Positions 9,329-17,967 of a DNA stretch of 64,000 nt are shown piece by piece (position 1 is the first letter of the stretch; every line of letters begins with the position of its first letter). The position numbers were made by a program, and so were the translations under genes. The notes below the pieces were generated by a model. It was not told the DNA's origin and searched no databases. It was given only the letters and a program-made list of their open reading frames with translations. The DNA is from JAJYKN01 sp035516155 (GTDB lineage: Bacteria > Nitrospirota > UBA9217), in contig DATJAP010000001.1 of assembly GCA_035516155.1 (NCBI GenBank), positions 186,001 to 250,000 of the forward strand, read 5' to 3'.

Positions 9329-9764
9329 AACCATGGAGCAGGCACATTACATAGAGTCAGTTGCAAATCAAATTCTTCCCAAATGGGGGGGAAATTCTCG
9401 CGGCCAGAAGCGATTACCGGCTTGCCGGGAGAAGTGTCAGGGACAGACGTCAGTGGTTAGACAATTATCTAAAAAGACATGGAAAGCCCGATAAATTCAA
9501 TTTGCGCGAACGAAGTCGCGTCGTGAACGGGCGACTCGAACACGTCGAAAAAGTCCATCGTTGACATTACAAGTGCTTTATCCGATATAGGCCTATTCTC
9601 AATATCTCGTGAACATTTCACTTTCGCATTTTCTCAAATGCTCTGAGTGGATTTGTTTTCTGTTAGATCGGGTCCGGGCAGGCTTCCTGGCCCCTGATCG
9701 AATCTCCCGGTTATCATCACCATTCATTGGTTGAATGGCCTATTGTTGTAGAGGAGGCGGAGCA
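9329..9764. other. Gap with one weak small ORF
   Basis: No recognised gene. A TTG-started frame at 9361-9564 could encode 67 basic residues (GGEILAARSDYRLAGRSV near the start), but it has no convincing ribosome site and matches no family I know. A small palindrome, CCATTCA-ttggt-TGAATGG (9720-9738), lies just past the end of the converging gene and could act as a weak hairpin. Confidence 0.4.
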
Positions 9765-10517
9765 TTAATTCCTTCTTTTTTTGTTCTTCCTTTCACGATC
9801 CTGCTTGCGCATCTGGACCAGCCCGCTCCAGAGGCCGTAGAGAAGAAGTTGGACGCCCATGACAACGAGGAACCCTGCATGCATGACATAACCCATCGAA
9901 CCAGCGAGCTTGACCGTGGCCTCCTCCATTGTCCGATAGAGTATCATCATATTGGTCATTGAGTTGATCAGCGTGACCACAGCCCCGGTGAACACCCCCT
10001 CGAGGATGGCATTGCCTTTCGAGGTATGGCCAATCCAGCTCCCGGTCACGACGGTGCTGATGAGAGCGACGAGCGCCAGCAGATAGACGCAGTCTTTCCC
10101 GGATAGCCAGGGTTGTTCTCCCCGAAGAAAGTGCGCGACCGTCTCGATGTCAAAAGCCCCATACACATCGCTGAAGACCTGCCCGCTGACCCGAAGAAAC
10201 AATGCTGCCAAGAACAGCTCTAAGAATAACGTAATGGCAATGCTCACCGCCACATCGGCGATAACCTTTCCAGCTGTTATTCCGGCTTCAGGGGAGGTGG
10301 AAACCTTTTTGGTCTCCCCACGGGAGAGGGAGGCATTTGTTTTGGCGGACCGGCTGCCCTTTTGGCGGTCAAGCGTCTCGTAGATGACGGCGTAAAGCAC
10401 GGGGATGAGGGGGAGTATCTTGTTGGTGTACGATTCAAAGTCAAAAAGCCGGCTTGCCGCTACAAGAACTATGGCACAGCCGATGGCTATGGTAAAACTG
10501 AGAAAGAGGTTACTCAT
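9765..10517 (-). CDS. Unknown multi-pass membrane protein
   Basis: A 250 aa protein with about five or six hydrophobic segments: near 5-20, 35-45, 85-110, 140-160, 170-195 and 215-235. A polar, Ser/Lys-rich stretch (about 50-75) follows the second helix and a strongly basic tail ends the protein. I do not recognise a family. The ATG has no clear ribosome site. The gene is convergent with the patatin gene and divergent from the DedA region. A cytoplasmic-membrane location is the only inference supported. Confidence 0.7.
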   Translation of the reverse strand: MSNLFLSFTIAIGCAIVLVAASRLFDFESYTNKILPLIPVLYAVIYETLDRQKGSRSAKTNASLSRGETKKVSTSPEAGITAGKVIADVAVSIAITLFLELFLAALFLRVSGQVFSDVYGAFDIETVAHFLRGEQPWLSGKDCVYLLALVALISTVVTGSWIGHTSKGNAILEGVFTGAVVTLINSMTNMMILYRTMEEATVKLAGSMGYVMHAGFLVVMGVQLLLYGLWSGLVQMRKQDRERKNKKRRN

Positions 10518-11002
10518 AGGAATTAGATTTTAGCATTCTGCCCGCACTGGCCAGGCAGCCTCCACGCCGGTATGGAAGCGGTTGACAGTTCGAAACTAAC
10601 CCCCTCCTTCCTGCCGGCTTTCATGCTCGACAAAACAAGGCACATCTCTTTATTTATCGGTCAGTTAAATGCTATCTGATGAATTTTACTTAAACAAACC
10701 GTACGCATGATTCTTATCGGACGTTTTCAAATTTTCTTTAATGGCCGACATGATTCTTCAAGGAAAATTAGAATACACAACATCCTTGGAAAACCATGAC
10801 GAAGTCCCCTGTGAACACAAAGGGGAGGAATGTCTCCCTTGCCCACGACAACCTCAGGCGATACTCATATATAACGAATTCAACGTCAGGCAGAATCACA
10901 AAACCGCTCATATTAACTTTGGGTTGACACGTTCTCCGAAATACTTGAATTATTAATATGGATTCGTTAACATTCTTCCCATAAAATAACCATGCGATAT
11001 TG
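10518..11002. other. Gap before promoter copy 3
   Basis: An AT-rich region with no recognised gene. A 71-codon frame at 10741-10956 contains four cysteines near its middle (PCEHKGEECLPC) but has no ribosome site and no recognisable family, so it is not called. Confidence 0.4.
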
Positions 11003-11033
11003 TTGACATCTGCCAGATTCAGGCATATATTCG
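11003..11033 (+). promoter_or_regulatory. Promoter module copy 3 (upstream of the DedA gene)
   Basis: TTGACA at 11003-11008, a 17 bp spacer ending GATTCAGGCA, TATATT at 11026-11031, then CGA. The spacer differs from copy 1 mainly in its first half. AATGCCGCTC follows about 8 bp after the -10 box, as in copy 2. The gene start is about 230 bp downstream. Confidence 0.75.
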
Positions 11034-11262
11034 ACTAAACAATGCCGCTCTTTATTCGCGTCCGATAACTTACCATCAGTTTTGTGTGTAATCGAAGCCG
11101 TTGCGGTTCAATCAAGGTCCGATTGGAGACCATCTGAGGGTTGGCTCTTCCGAAGCCGCATGGGTGAAGAAGGCGCTCCGGCTTCAATGCATCAACAGCA
11201 TACAGGTGGGGTTGTCTTAGCTTCGGAGGACCGTTTAGCTCAGGGATGCATAAAATATTTTT

Positions 11263-11871
11263 ATGTTCGAAGCTCTCATTCACTGGATAACGCACTGGAT
11301 TAAAGTACATGGCTACGGTGTCATATTCGGACTCTTTGCTGTAGGCATCATCGGCGTCCCTTTGCCAAACGACTGGCTGCTCGCCTATCTCGGCCATCTC
11401 ATTTACAAGGGAACACTCTTTCTTATACCCACGGTTACTGCTGCCGTTCTCGGCTGCATATGCGGTGCAACGTTTAACTATGCGCTGGGCAGAACCCTGG
11501 GACTTTACCTAGTCAAAAAATTCGGCAGTTTTGTTCGCCTGACTCCGGAAAAGGTGGATAAGATGCACGCGTGGTTTGAACATTCAGGCAGGTGGGGACT
11601 GTTGTTCGGTTATTTCCTGCCCGGGGTGCGACATTTGACTGTCTTGGCCGCGGGAACGTCAAAGATGGCTTTTACTGAATTCGCCTTTTTTGGGTACGGC
11701 GGCGCATTTATCTGGTCGTGCACCTTTATCTCCCTCGGCTACTTTTTTGCAGAAGAATGGTCCAAGCAAACAAAAAATATCCATCACATTCTAGAGATCA
11801 GTTCGGTGGCAGTGATCGTTCTTTTTGCGTTTTATCTGCTATGGAAGAAGGGAAAGCAAAAGAAAGTTTAA
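11263..11871 (+). CDS. DedA family membrane protein
   Basis: A 202 aa inner-membrane protein of the DedA/VTT (SNARE-associated) family, whose studied members flip or transport phospholipids such as undecaprenyl phosphate. It shows the family's early GxxxPxP element (GIIGVPLPNDWLLAYLG), the glycine-rich GCICGATFNYALGR re-entrant region, and the FGYFLPGVRHLTVLAAG motif with its conserved Arg. The start ATG has a weak ribosome site. It stands alone behind promoter module copy 3. Its likely link to lipid-carrier recycling fits the other module-3-type genes (MurJ, patatin), but that is inference. Confidence 0.93.
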   Translation: MFEALIHWITHWIKVHGYGVIFGLFAVGIIGVPLPNDWLLAYLGHLIYKGTLFLIPTVTAAVLGCICGATFNYALGRTLGLYLVKKFGSFVRLTPEKVDKMHAWFEHSGRWGLLFGYFLPGVRHLTVLAAGTSKMAFTEFAFFGYGGAFIWSCTFISLGYFFAEEWSKQTKNIHHILEISSVAVIVLFAFYLLWKKGKQKKV

Positions 11872-12469
11872 TGGTAACCTTGAGCTGTTTGGATGTCCAG
11901 GATATACGCGTAGCTGATAATTTGATTAATGAAAACCGCTCCCACTCCCTAAAACCTCATCTTGACCAACACAGCAGCCCAAGCCTATTTCAGCCCGCAT
12001 GAGGCGATGGAAAACGATACCGACCGAATGTGATAAACGCCCAACGCTCATATCGCAAAAACATTCGCAAGCCATGACAAAATAGCTTTAATGATTTTAA
12101 GTACTGCTTTATTTTTGAACAATACCCGGTGTGCCACCCTGCAGGGGTTTTTAAGCGTATTATTATAAAAACTTGACTGCCATCTGGTAAAGGTAGTTAA
12201 ATCGGCGACTTTTGAGTTTTCCGTTGTTTTGCAATTTCTCCCCTAAGTACGGGTTGCATTTTGAGCCGGCTCAAATAGAATGCCATCCATCCTATTTATC
12301 GCAGTATCGCCATCTCCCTGATTACATAAAGTTCCCCAAAAAATAATGGTCAGCTAAAGATTTCCCTTATTATGCCGATAAGAAAACAGGACAATATTGC
12401 ATTTTTTTCGGTAACGCCATTTTTCAGAATAAGCATTCTGGTAACTCAACAGGGCGGGGTTATGCACAT
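11872..12469. other. Gap without recognised genes
   Basis: About 600 bp, AT-rich, stops in all frames. A short palindrome, CCCTGCAGGG followed by TTTTT near 12138-12152, could be a weak terminator, but the loop would be too small for confidence. Confidence 0.4.
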
Positions 12470-12661
12470 ATGGGGATCTTAAAAGATGCCGCATCGGTCA
12501 TCAAGCTGCGAAAGACGAAACGGTACTGCTGGGAGCTTATCAAATGCGGCCGGGAGCCGGGCGGACACATGGCGGCTGAGCGCGGGATCTGCCCGGCTGC
12601 TATCATCCAGACTGACCGTGAGCCAGGCGAAAAAACATTCTGCAGGAAATGCTTTCAGTAA
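12470..12661 (+). CDS. Small two-CW-like cysteine protein, possibly frameshifted
   Basis: A 63 aa protein containing CWELIKCGREPGG and RGICPAA, the pattern seen at the start of two-CW-domain proteins, then a CRKC pair at the end. The protein stops abruptly after CRKCFQ. In the +1-shifted frame the DNA continues with SNCPFLRRDNCLIY, which adds two further cysteines and would make a better family ending, so one base may have been lost near 12655-12662. Cys spacing suggests metal or cluster binding, unproven. The next small gene resembles the same motif in degenerate form. Function unknown. Confidence 0.6.
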   Translation: MGILKDAASVIKLRKTKRYCWELIKCGREPGGHMAAERGICPAAIIQTDREPGEKTFCRKCFQ

Positions 12662-12773
12662 CTGCCCCTTTCTGAGGCGCGACAACTGCCTGATCTACAT
12701 GGTGCATGTTGGGCCGCAGGCGTCAAAATGAAAAATGGCGCCGGCAAGGCACAAAAAAACTGGAAGGTTTAAA

Positions 12774-12911
12774 ATGATAAAAATGAATTGCCAGGAATAC
12801 AAGAAGGGTGGTCGTCCACCAGGCGGACAGAGAGCAGTAGAGTTTGGTATCAGCCCCGTGACACCCCTGCAGATGCTTGACGGCGTCCGGGAAGGAGCAT
12901 GTGCCAGATAA
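12774..12911 (+). CDS. 45 aa degenerate relative of the CW-motif protein
   Basis: A good ribosome site (GGAAGG, 6 bp upstream) precedes an ATG opening a 45-codon frame. The product reads CQEYKKGGRPPGG and then VEFGISPVTPLQML. This aligns with the CWExxKCGRExGG...GxCP pattern of two-CW proteins, but three hallmark residues are changed (W to Q, C to G, C to S). It ends at TGTGCCAGATAA, where relatives would be expected to continue into the second half. It is either a decayed, truncated paralogue of the gene at 12470 or a repurposed microprotein. The good ribosome site argues that it was translated recently. Confidence 0.5.
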   Translation: MIKMNCQEYKKGGRPPGGQRAVEFGISPVTPLQMLDGVREGACAR

Positions 12912-13061
12912 AGGGAGGGAATACTCGCCGCATGCAAATCGAAATTAGTATCTGCATAGAGCACGCGGTAAGCGATGGCTTGGGCACCTACCGCTTATTA
13001 AGACAATTTTTATGATGTCGAAGATGTATTTTCATGAAATTTTCTTCAGAAGGAGCCGACC

Positions 13062-14270
13062 ATGCGATCATTCAGACTGCTCATAATGATTTTTTTGGTT
13101 TTGGCAATATTGCTTTTCACAGCTATCGCAATGGCTGAACAAGGTGTCACGGATAAGGAAATCGTTATCGGCATGTCCACGGCTCTCAGCGGTCCCGCGT
13201 CAATACTCGGAACGAGCTTCAAGTCCGGTGTCGAATTGTATCTTGATGAGGTGAACTCGGGCGGCGGTGTGTACGGCAGGAAGATCAAGCTCATCGCCTA
13301 TGACGACCAGTATGAACCCACGAATGCTGTCGCACAGGTTAAGACGCTCGACAGAACTGACAGGATCTTCTGCCTCTTGGGGGATGTCGGCACGCCTACT
13401 GCGCTTGCGATCAAACCGATCCTGGACGAACAAAAAATACCGCTCTTCGCTCCCTTCACGGGCGCCGCGTCCCTGCGTGTACCCGTCGACCGGTATATCT
13501 TTAATTATCGTGCAAGCTACGACCAGGAGGCCGAGACGTTCGTCCAGGGCATGGTTGACGTGCTCAGGTACGATAAAATTGCCGTGTTTTACCAAGACGA
13601 CGGGTATGGCAAGGCGGTGCTGGAAGGAACGAAACTTGCATTGAAGAAGCGAGGTCTGAATCCTGTGGCCACAGGCGCCTACACCAGAAACTATGAAGAC
13701 ATCATCCCGGCCATGGAGACTATCATGGCGGAGAAGCCCCAGGCTGTGGTCATGGCAGGGACATACAGCGCCTGCGCCAGATTCATCAGGGTGTGGAAGC
13801 GGAAAGTAATCTTGGCGGGGAACCCCAAGAACCTTGACCCCGTCTTCATGAACGTCTCTTTTGTGGGACCCGAGCCGCTGGCGGCCCTGCTCGAGAATTA
13901 CGGGAACGGTGTTGTGGTTACTCAGGTCGTCCCCCCCTATTCTCAGGGAGACGCGAACTTCGCCGCTGTCAAAGAGTACCTTTCGATATTGGGCCGACAT
14001 GGATACCCGACCCCGCCCAATGCGGTGAGCCTCGAAGGCTACCTGGCAACCAAAGTCTTTGTGGAGATACTGAGGAGGAATGGCAAAAACCTCACGCGGG
14101 AATCGTTCATCCAGACGGCGGAGGCCACACGCAACCTCGATATCCAGGCAGGCAACCGCATCAGCTTCTCTCACGAGAACCATCAGGGATCCCAGTTTGT
14201 GTATCCCACTCTGATCCAGAACGGCGTCTTCGTCCCCTTGAGCGATTGGCGCGCCGTCAAATCGAAATGA
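13062..14270 (+). CDS. Orphan branched-chain-type ABC substrate-binding protein
   Basis: A 402 aa periplasmic binding protein of the LivJ/Peripla_BP_6 type. It has a signal peptide to about residue 26 (IAMA-EQ), the typical VTDKEIVIGMSTALSGPAS start, and GVELYLDEVNSGGGVYGRKI. Two alternating Rossmann-like lobes follow. GAAGGAG precedes the ATG. No permease or ATPase genes lie nearby, so it is an orphan that may serve a transporter encoded elsewhere or act as a sensor partner. Ligand (amino acid, urea, aromatic acid) cannot be told from sequence. Confidence 0.92.
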   Translation: MRSFRLLIMIFLVLAILLFTAIAMAEQGVTDKEIVIGMSTALSGPASILGTSFKSGVELYLDEVNSGGGVYGRKIKLIAYDDQYEPTNAVAQVKTLDRTDRIFCLLGDVGTPTALAIKPILDEQKIPLFAPFTGAASLRVPVDRYIFNYRASYDQEAETFVQGMVDVLRYDKIAVFYQDDGYGKAVLEGTKLALKKRGLNPVATGAYTRNYEDIIPAMETIMAEKPQAVVMAGTYSACARFIRVWKRKVILAGNPKNLDPVFMNVSFVGPEPLAALLENYGNGVVVTQVVPPYSQGDANFAAVKEYLSILGRHGYPTPPNAVSLEGYLATKVFVEILRRNGKNLTRESFIQTAEATRNLDIQAGNRISFSHENHQGSQFVYPTLIQNGVFVPLSDWRAVKSK

Positions 14271-14530
14271 AAAACAACAGACCAAACGGTCCGCCGCCTG
14301 TTTTTCGGGACGCCTCACCAAACGCGCGGAGGCTCATTGAAAATAAATGTTACGGCGATGACTGGATCAATGCCATGCACGGACTTTTTTAGATCTCGCA
14401 AAACGATCAACCGGTTCTCCTGATACTTTCTCTAAATGCCCAGCCGGGGAAGATTCAACCAATGCAATAAGTGGAGGCAATGAGCTGCATGTCGGTGAAC
14501 CGGCGAACGGTGCAATGAACTGTAGAAGAA

Positions 14531-14925
14531 GTGTGGCTAGGGCTTGCCGCGGGAAAACAGGCCTCGGTGGCAGCCTGCGAAGAGGCCATGGCAACATGCC
14601 GGACGGTTGTTCTTCAGTCATTCCGGAACGTCGCCGATGTGCCTCGGGCGATCGAATCGGACGCGAATACCCTGAAAGCGCAGTCGGATGCCGCAGAGGC
14701 AGCAAAAGATTCGCTTGATCTTGCGCAAAAACAGTATCTGCTTGGAGGGTAAGCTACCTGCCCCTGTTACATGCTCAGCGCCAGTACGAACAAACGAGGA
14801 TCGATCTTATCCAGGCAGAGGCGGCCCGCTGCGCTGACTCGGCCGCGCTCTATGAGGCTTTGGGCGGAGGATGGTGGAACCAGAAGACAGAATCTCCTGC
14901 ATCGGCAACGAGGACAAAAGAATAG
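14531..14925 (+). pseudogene. Frameshifted C-terminal remnant of a TolC/NodT-family outer-membrane efflux gene
   Basis: The first frame (14531-14752) gives LAAGKQASVAACEEAMATC, TVVLQSFRNVADVPRAIES and LAQKQYLLGG, then a stop. A shift of one frame there restores VSYLPLLHAQRQYEQTRIDL, EAARCADSAALYEALGGGWW and a stop at 14923. Together these match the last third of RND-type outer-membrane channels (helical hairpin, then the LGGGW ending). The N-terminal two thirds are missing. One base has been lost at GGAGGGTAAGC. It is a relic of an efflux operon. Confidence 0.85.
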
Positions 14926-14954
14926 CGATATTCCTTATCGTACGCAGTGATGAA

Positions 14955-14990
14955 AAAAGGGACCGGTGAATACGGTCCCTTTTCTTTTTT
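14955..14990 (+). terminator. Strong rho-independent terminator, usable from both strands
   Basis: A perfect 11 bp stem (AAAAGGGACCG / CGGTCCCTTTT, 7 nt loop) is followed by CTTTTTT on the plus strand and by a T-run on the minus strand. It lies between the efflux remnant and the convergent lipoprotein gene and can end transcription from either side. Confidence 0.85.
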
Positions 14991-15041
14991 GTTATTACCA
15001 GGTGCCTGTCAATGTTGTCTTTTGCTTGAACATAGACTGTC

Positions 15042-16100
15042 CTAATAAACCACCGGTGAAAAAACACAGGCCTGGGAAAGGATCGGCCCCCCGTTACAGG
15101 TGATTGACGGCACGGATACGAGGATTCTCGATTGTGTATTGTTGGGCTGGCAATCGCCCCAGGGAGTGTACGTATAGGGGCACAGTTGAGGCGTGGTAGT
15201 GGACAGAGATGAAGACAGGGCAGAGGAAATTGCCTGGATCTCGAGTGACGAAAGATTCGAGAGAGCGCTCATGGTGGCGACGCTCGCGATTGCCGCCTGT
15301 ATCTGGGACGCCGTGGCCCCCCGTACAGTGCTTGCGGCTAGGGCTTGATGGCAGACACTGCAGTTTGTGGCATACAGTGCTACCCCGTCCACCGGCGCCG
15401 TCCCGCCGCCCGGCATATTGCCACCATTGAACGTGCCCGAGGAAATGTCTCCTACCGGGGCGCTGAAAATAATTGAGCCCGTCTGCTTGTTTGTCACGAT
15501 GATCATGCCGTTATAGACAGTGATGGTCACGTCGTCAAACAGGGCGTCAAGGCCGGTATGATCGGCTACATAGTCGCCGTTTACGGGATCATTCGCTGCT
15601 CCGTATTTGTCAAGGAGCGGTGCAATCTTCGCCCGGAGCACGGCCAGCATGAGCCCGTAGACGTCTTCTACTTGCCTCATCACAGGAGGCGTCGGAGGGC
15701 ACGTTAACGTCGACATGCTCATAAGGCCTGCTGCCGCGGCAAACACCGCGCTCGATATCGGGTTGATATTGGTTATTCCGGAACCGTCCGCGAACGAGTA
15801 GAGTTCGTTCGTGCCTGTGCCGTCGGTCCAGACGGCGGAAAGAAAAAATGGCGGAGTGAGGCCATCCACATTAAACGAAAACGATCCATCGGCATTTGAT
15901 ACGATGCCTTCGGAGACCGGAACCGGAGAAGAATCCCGTAACGTAACCAACCCGACAATCGGAGCGCCCGATGCGACAACTCCCTGGACACTTTGTCCGG
16001 TGCCGGATGACGCAGAATTTGCTTGTGTACCGCAGCTTGCGAGGAAAAGAACTATTGATGAGATAGCGACAAACGCGGCTAGAAAATATATTTTTTTCAT
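15042..16100 (-). CDS. Heme c lipoprotein with N-terminal Ig-like and C-terminal thrombospondin-like parts
   Basis: A 352 aa lipoprotein: lipobox LASC (Cys23). A beta-rich domain follows (about 35-110; QGVVASGAPIVGLVTLRD resembles carboxypeptidase-regulatory repeats), then a middle region. A small cytochrome c segment has CSVCH (247-251) as the heme site and Met277 as a plausible sixth ligand. The last 45 residues carry PWGDCQPNNTQSR and four cysteines, like a thrombospondin type-1 repeat, which usually binds sugars or proteins. AGAAGGAGA precedes the ATG. A surface-exposed electron-transfer or binding protein is likely; the combination is unusual. No cytochrome partner genes lie nearby. Confidence 0.82.
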   Translation of the reverse strand: MKKIYFLAAFVAISSIVLFLASCGTQANSASSGTGQSVQGVVASGAPIVGLVTLRDSSPVPVSEGIVSNADGSFSFNVDGLTPPFFLSAVWTDGTGTNELYSFADGSGITNINPISSAVFAAAAGLMSMSTLTCPPTPPVMRQVEDVYGLMLAVLRAKIAPLLDKYGAANDPVNGDYVADHTGLDALFDDVTITVYNGMIIVTNKQTGSIIFSAPVGDISSGTFNGGNMPGGGTAPVDGVALYATNCSVCHQALAASTVRGATASQIQAAIASVATMSALSNLSSLEIQAISSALSSSLSTTTPQLCPYTYTPWGDCQPNNTQSRILVSVPSITCNGGPILSQACVFSPVVY

Positions 16101-17394
16101 CGCTCTGTCTCCTTCTCTTTACGGCACCGTTTGGGGAGTCCGCCTCGTGCCAGAACTGCCGGGCTATAATTTTTTTCCTGCTTACATGGTAGGATATTTG
16201 GCAAAGGAATGCGGTGATTCACGTCACAACAAAGTATTACGATGTCGGTTGCCGCTCGGACAGCCAGACTTGCCAAAACAGGGAAGAGTGGTTCGAAATT
16301 TTAGATTGTTGTTTCGCTTCCTCGAAAGGACGGAGGCGTGGCTTTTTTTTGGAGTGCCGAGATCATTAGGGAGAAGTTACGAGGAACCGGTTGCAGCTTT
16401 CATTGACAACCCACGTGGGGTGCGTCACCCCACGTAGGTCCCCTCTCCCCCCTTTCATCCAGCCAATGCACTATCCGCTCATGCTTTTTTTTGCAGGGCA
16501 CAAATAGGACCGGCGCGGGAACGGTATCGCACGTTGCGAGGGAGGCATCCTCGGGTCCGAAGTATTCTCGTACAACAGCGGCCACGTTCTAGAAAGGCAC
16601 AGGTTCGTAACTCACGGGGTATGATGTCTGCTCAATCAATGCCTTCAAAGCGCATTCGGCGTGTTTGAAGCATTTTGAAAATGTAACGAGAATCACAGAT
16701 TAAAGCAAGGGAACCTCTTACACTTTAATCACTGTAAGATTCGATGCTCTTTCCAATGAGTGACGGCATGCAGAAGATTCGCAGTTTATGGCGCCTCTTC
16801 GGTTGGGGCAAACCAGGGGAGCTCCGGGGACGCGCAGAGCATGGGACGAATGGCTGCAGGGGCGTCATGCCAAATTTTGGGCGATTTTTATACCGGAAAA
16901 ACACAATGAGGAATAAGAGCACAAAGGAGAAAGGACCTTTTCAGAACGGACGCTCCTGGTACAAGAAAATCTGCAATGAATGACGGATCTTCGGGCACAG
17001 CATAAAAGGAGGTGAATACCTTTTATAAAATTTCGCATGCGTCACAGCAGTAGTGCTCATCTTTTGGCATCGGTTTTTTAAGGCCGTGCAGTTTGCGCCT
17101 GCTTTTCTATAAAAAGCACGAATCAGCTGGAACGTACATTTCTCAAGACACTTACAGTTTGCAGCTTGCAGCAAGGGCTTCGCACCACAAGGACAATAGA
17201 CATGTTTCGTCTTAGTCAAAATGGAGTATCTGCGAAGGGCACCTTCACTGATGTGGAATTGCGGAAAGTTGAAACTGCCGGGTCGAGCCGCCAAAGACGA
17301 AGCGCACTCTGTGAAATTTGGCGGCTTGTTATTGTACGTTAGATCATGCAAGGTCCACCGTTCGTCGCAACCAACTCACCGGTCGGGAGGGAAA
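16101..17394. other. 1.3 kb gap upstream of the ABC/scaffold cluster
   Basis: No convincing gene. The frame at 16744-16983 has no ribosome site and no family. The gap holds the hairpin at 16413-16435, a small palindrome CTTACA...TGTAAG (near 16718-16740) and an ATAAAAGG...CCTTTTAT stem enclosing AGGAGGT (near 17004-17028). It must contain the promoter of the downstream cluster, but I cannot place it. Confidence 0.5.
16413..16435. promoter_or_regulatory. Perfect 10 bp hairpin or operator
   Basis: ACGTGGGGTG-cgt-CACCCCACGT is a perfect inverted repeat with a 3 nt centre and no T-run. A protein-binding palindrome is therefore as likely as an RNA hairpin. It stands in the middle of the 1.3 kb non-coding stretch. 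Confidence 0.5.
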
Positions 17395-17844
17395 ATGAAC
17401 AACGCAAAAAATATTCTATTTACCGTTCTCTTGCTCATGCTGGGGGCATGTTCTCCCAAAATCTACGGAACGGTCCAGCTTCTGGACGCGAACCTCAAAC
17501 CCATTCCCCCTGCTCAGGAAGGCCCACAGGGCACGGTCGTGAACATGATCAACACCACCACGACGCTTGAGAAGGCGTCCCAGGCCGTTGTCGTGGACGC
17601 TGATGGCAAGTTCGTTTCCGTCAAAGACTATATCATCCCCGGGGTGTACAAGGTGGAGGCGAGCAGGATCGGTTTCATGACCGAGACGCAATCCGTTGAG
17701 GTGACAAAATTCCGCGGCAAAAAGGTGGAGTTCAAGCTGAAGAAAATCCCTGAGGGCAAGCGCAAGAGCATCGAAGGTTCGAAGTCCGACGAGGACAAGA
17801 TTGTGAACCCAGGCGAGGTCAACATGCAGCCCCCGGCGATGTAA
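17395..17844 (+). CDS. Small lipoprotein, first gene of the ABC/scaffold cluster
   Basis: A 149 aa lipoprotein with lipobox LGAC (Cys19). It has one beta-rich domain resembling carboxypeptidase-regulatory-like modules (YGTVQLLDANLKPIPPA; the GVYKVEASRIGF end is typical). A lysine-rich tail follows the domain. GGGAGG lies 4 bp before the ATG chosen at 17395; the frame runs further upstream but without a start signal. It precedes the large PEGA/TPR lipoprotein, with which it shares the VxVxxxGxP style of domain, so the two may interact. Function unknown. Confidence 0.8.
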   Translation: MNNAKNILFTVLLLMLGACSPKIYGTVQLLDANLKPIPPAQEGPQGTVVNMINTTTTLEKASQAVVVDADGKFVSVKDYIIPGVYKVEASRIGFMTETQSVEVTKFRGKKVEFKLKKIPEGKRKSIEGSKSDEDKIVNPGEVNMQPPAM

Positions 17845-17967
17845 GCCGCGCAACATGCGGACTGAGAAGAGACGGCTGAAAACCCCGAAAATGAACGGCC
17901 CGTCTGCAATCGAGGATTTACAATTCCCCATTTATGATGGTTGTGAGAACAACCGGGAGGCATGGTT

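Noticed and set aside
9361..9564. TTG-started 67-codon basic frame
   Set aside because: Weak start, no family, no supporting neighbour; kept only as a note in the gap entry.
10741..10956. 71-codon frame with four cysteines
   Set aside because: No ribosome site and overlaps AT-rich DNA; probably chance.
12138..12152. CCCTGCAGGG followed by T5 as a terminator
   Set aside because: The palindrome leaves almost no loop, so a stable hairpin is doubtful.
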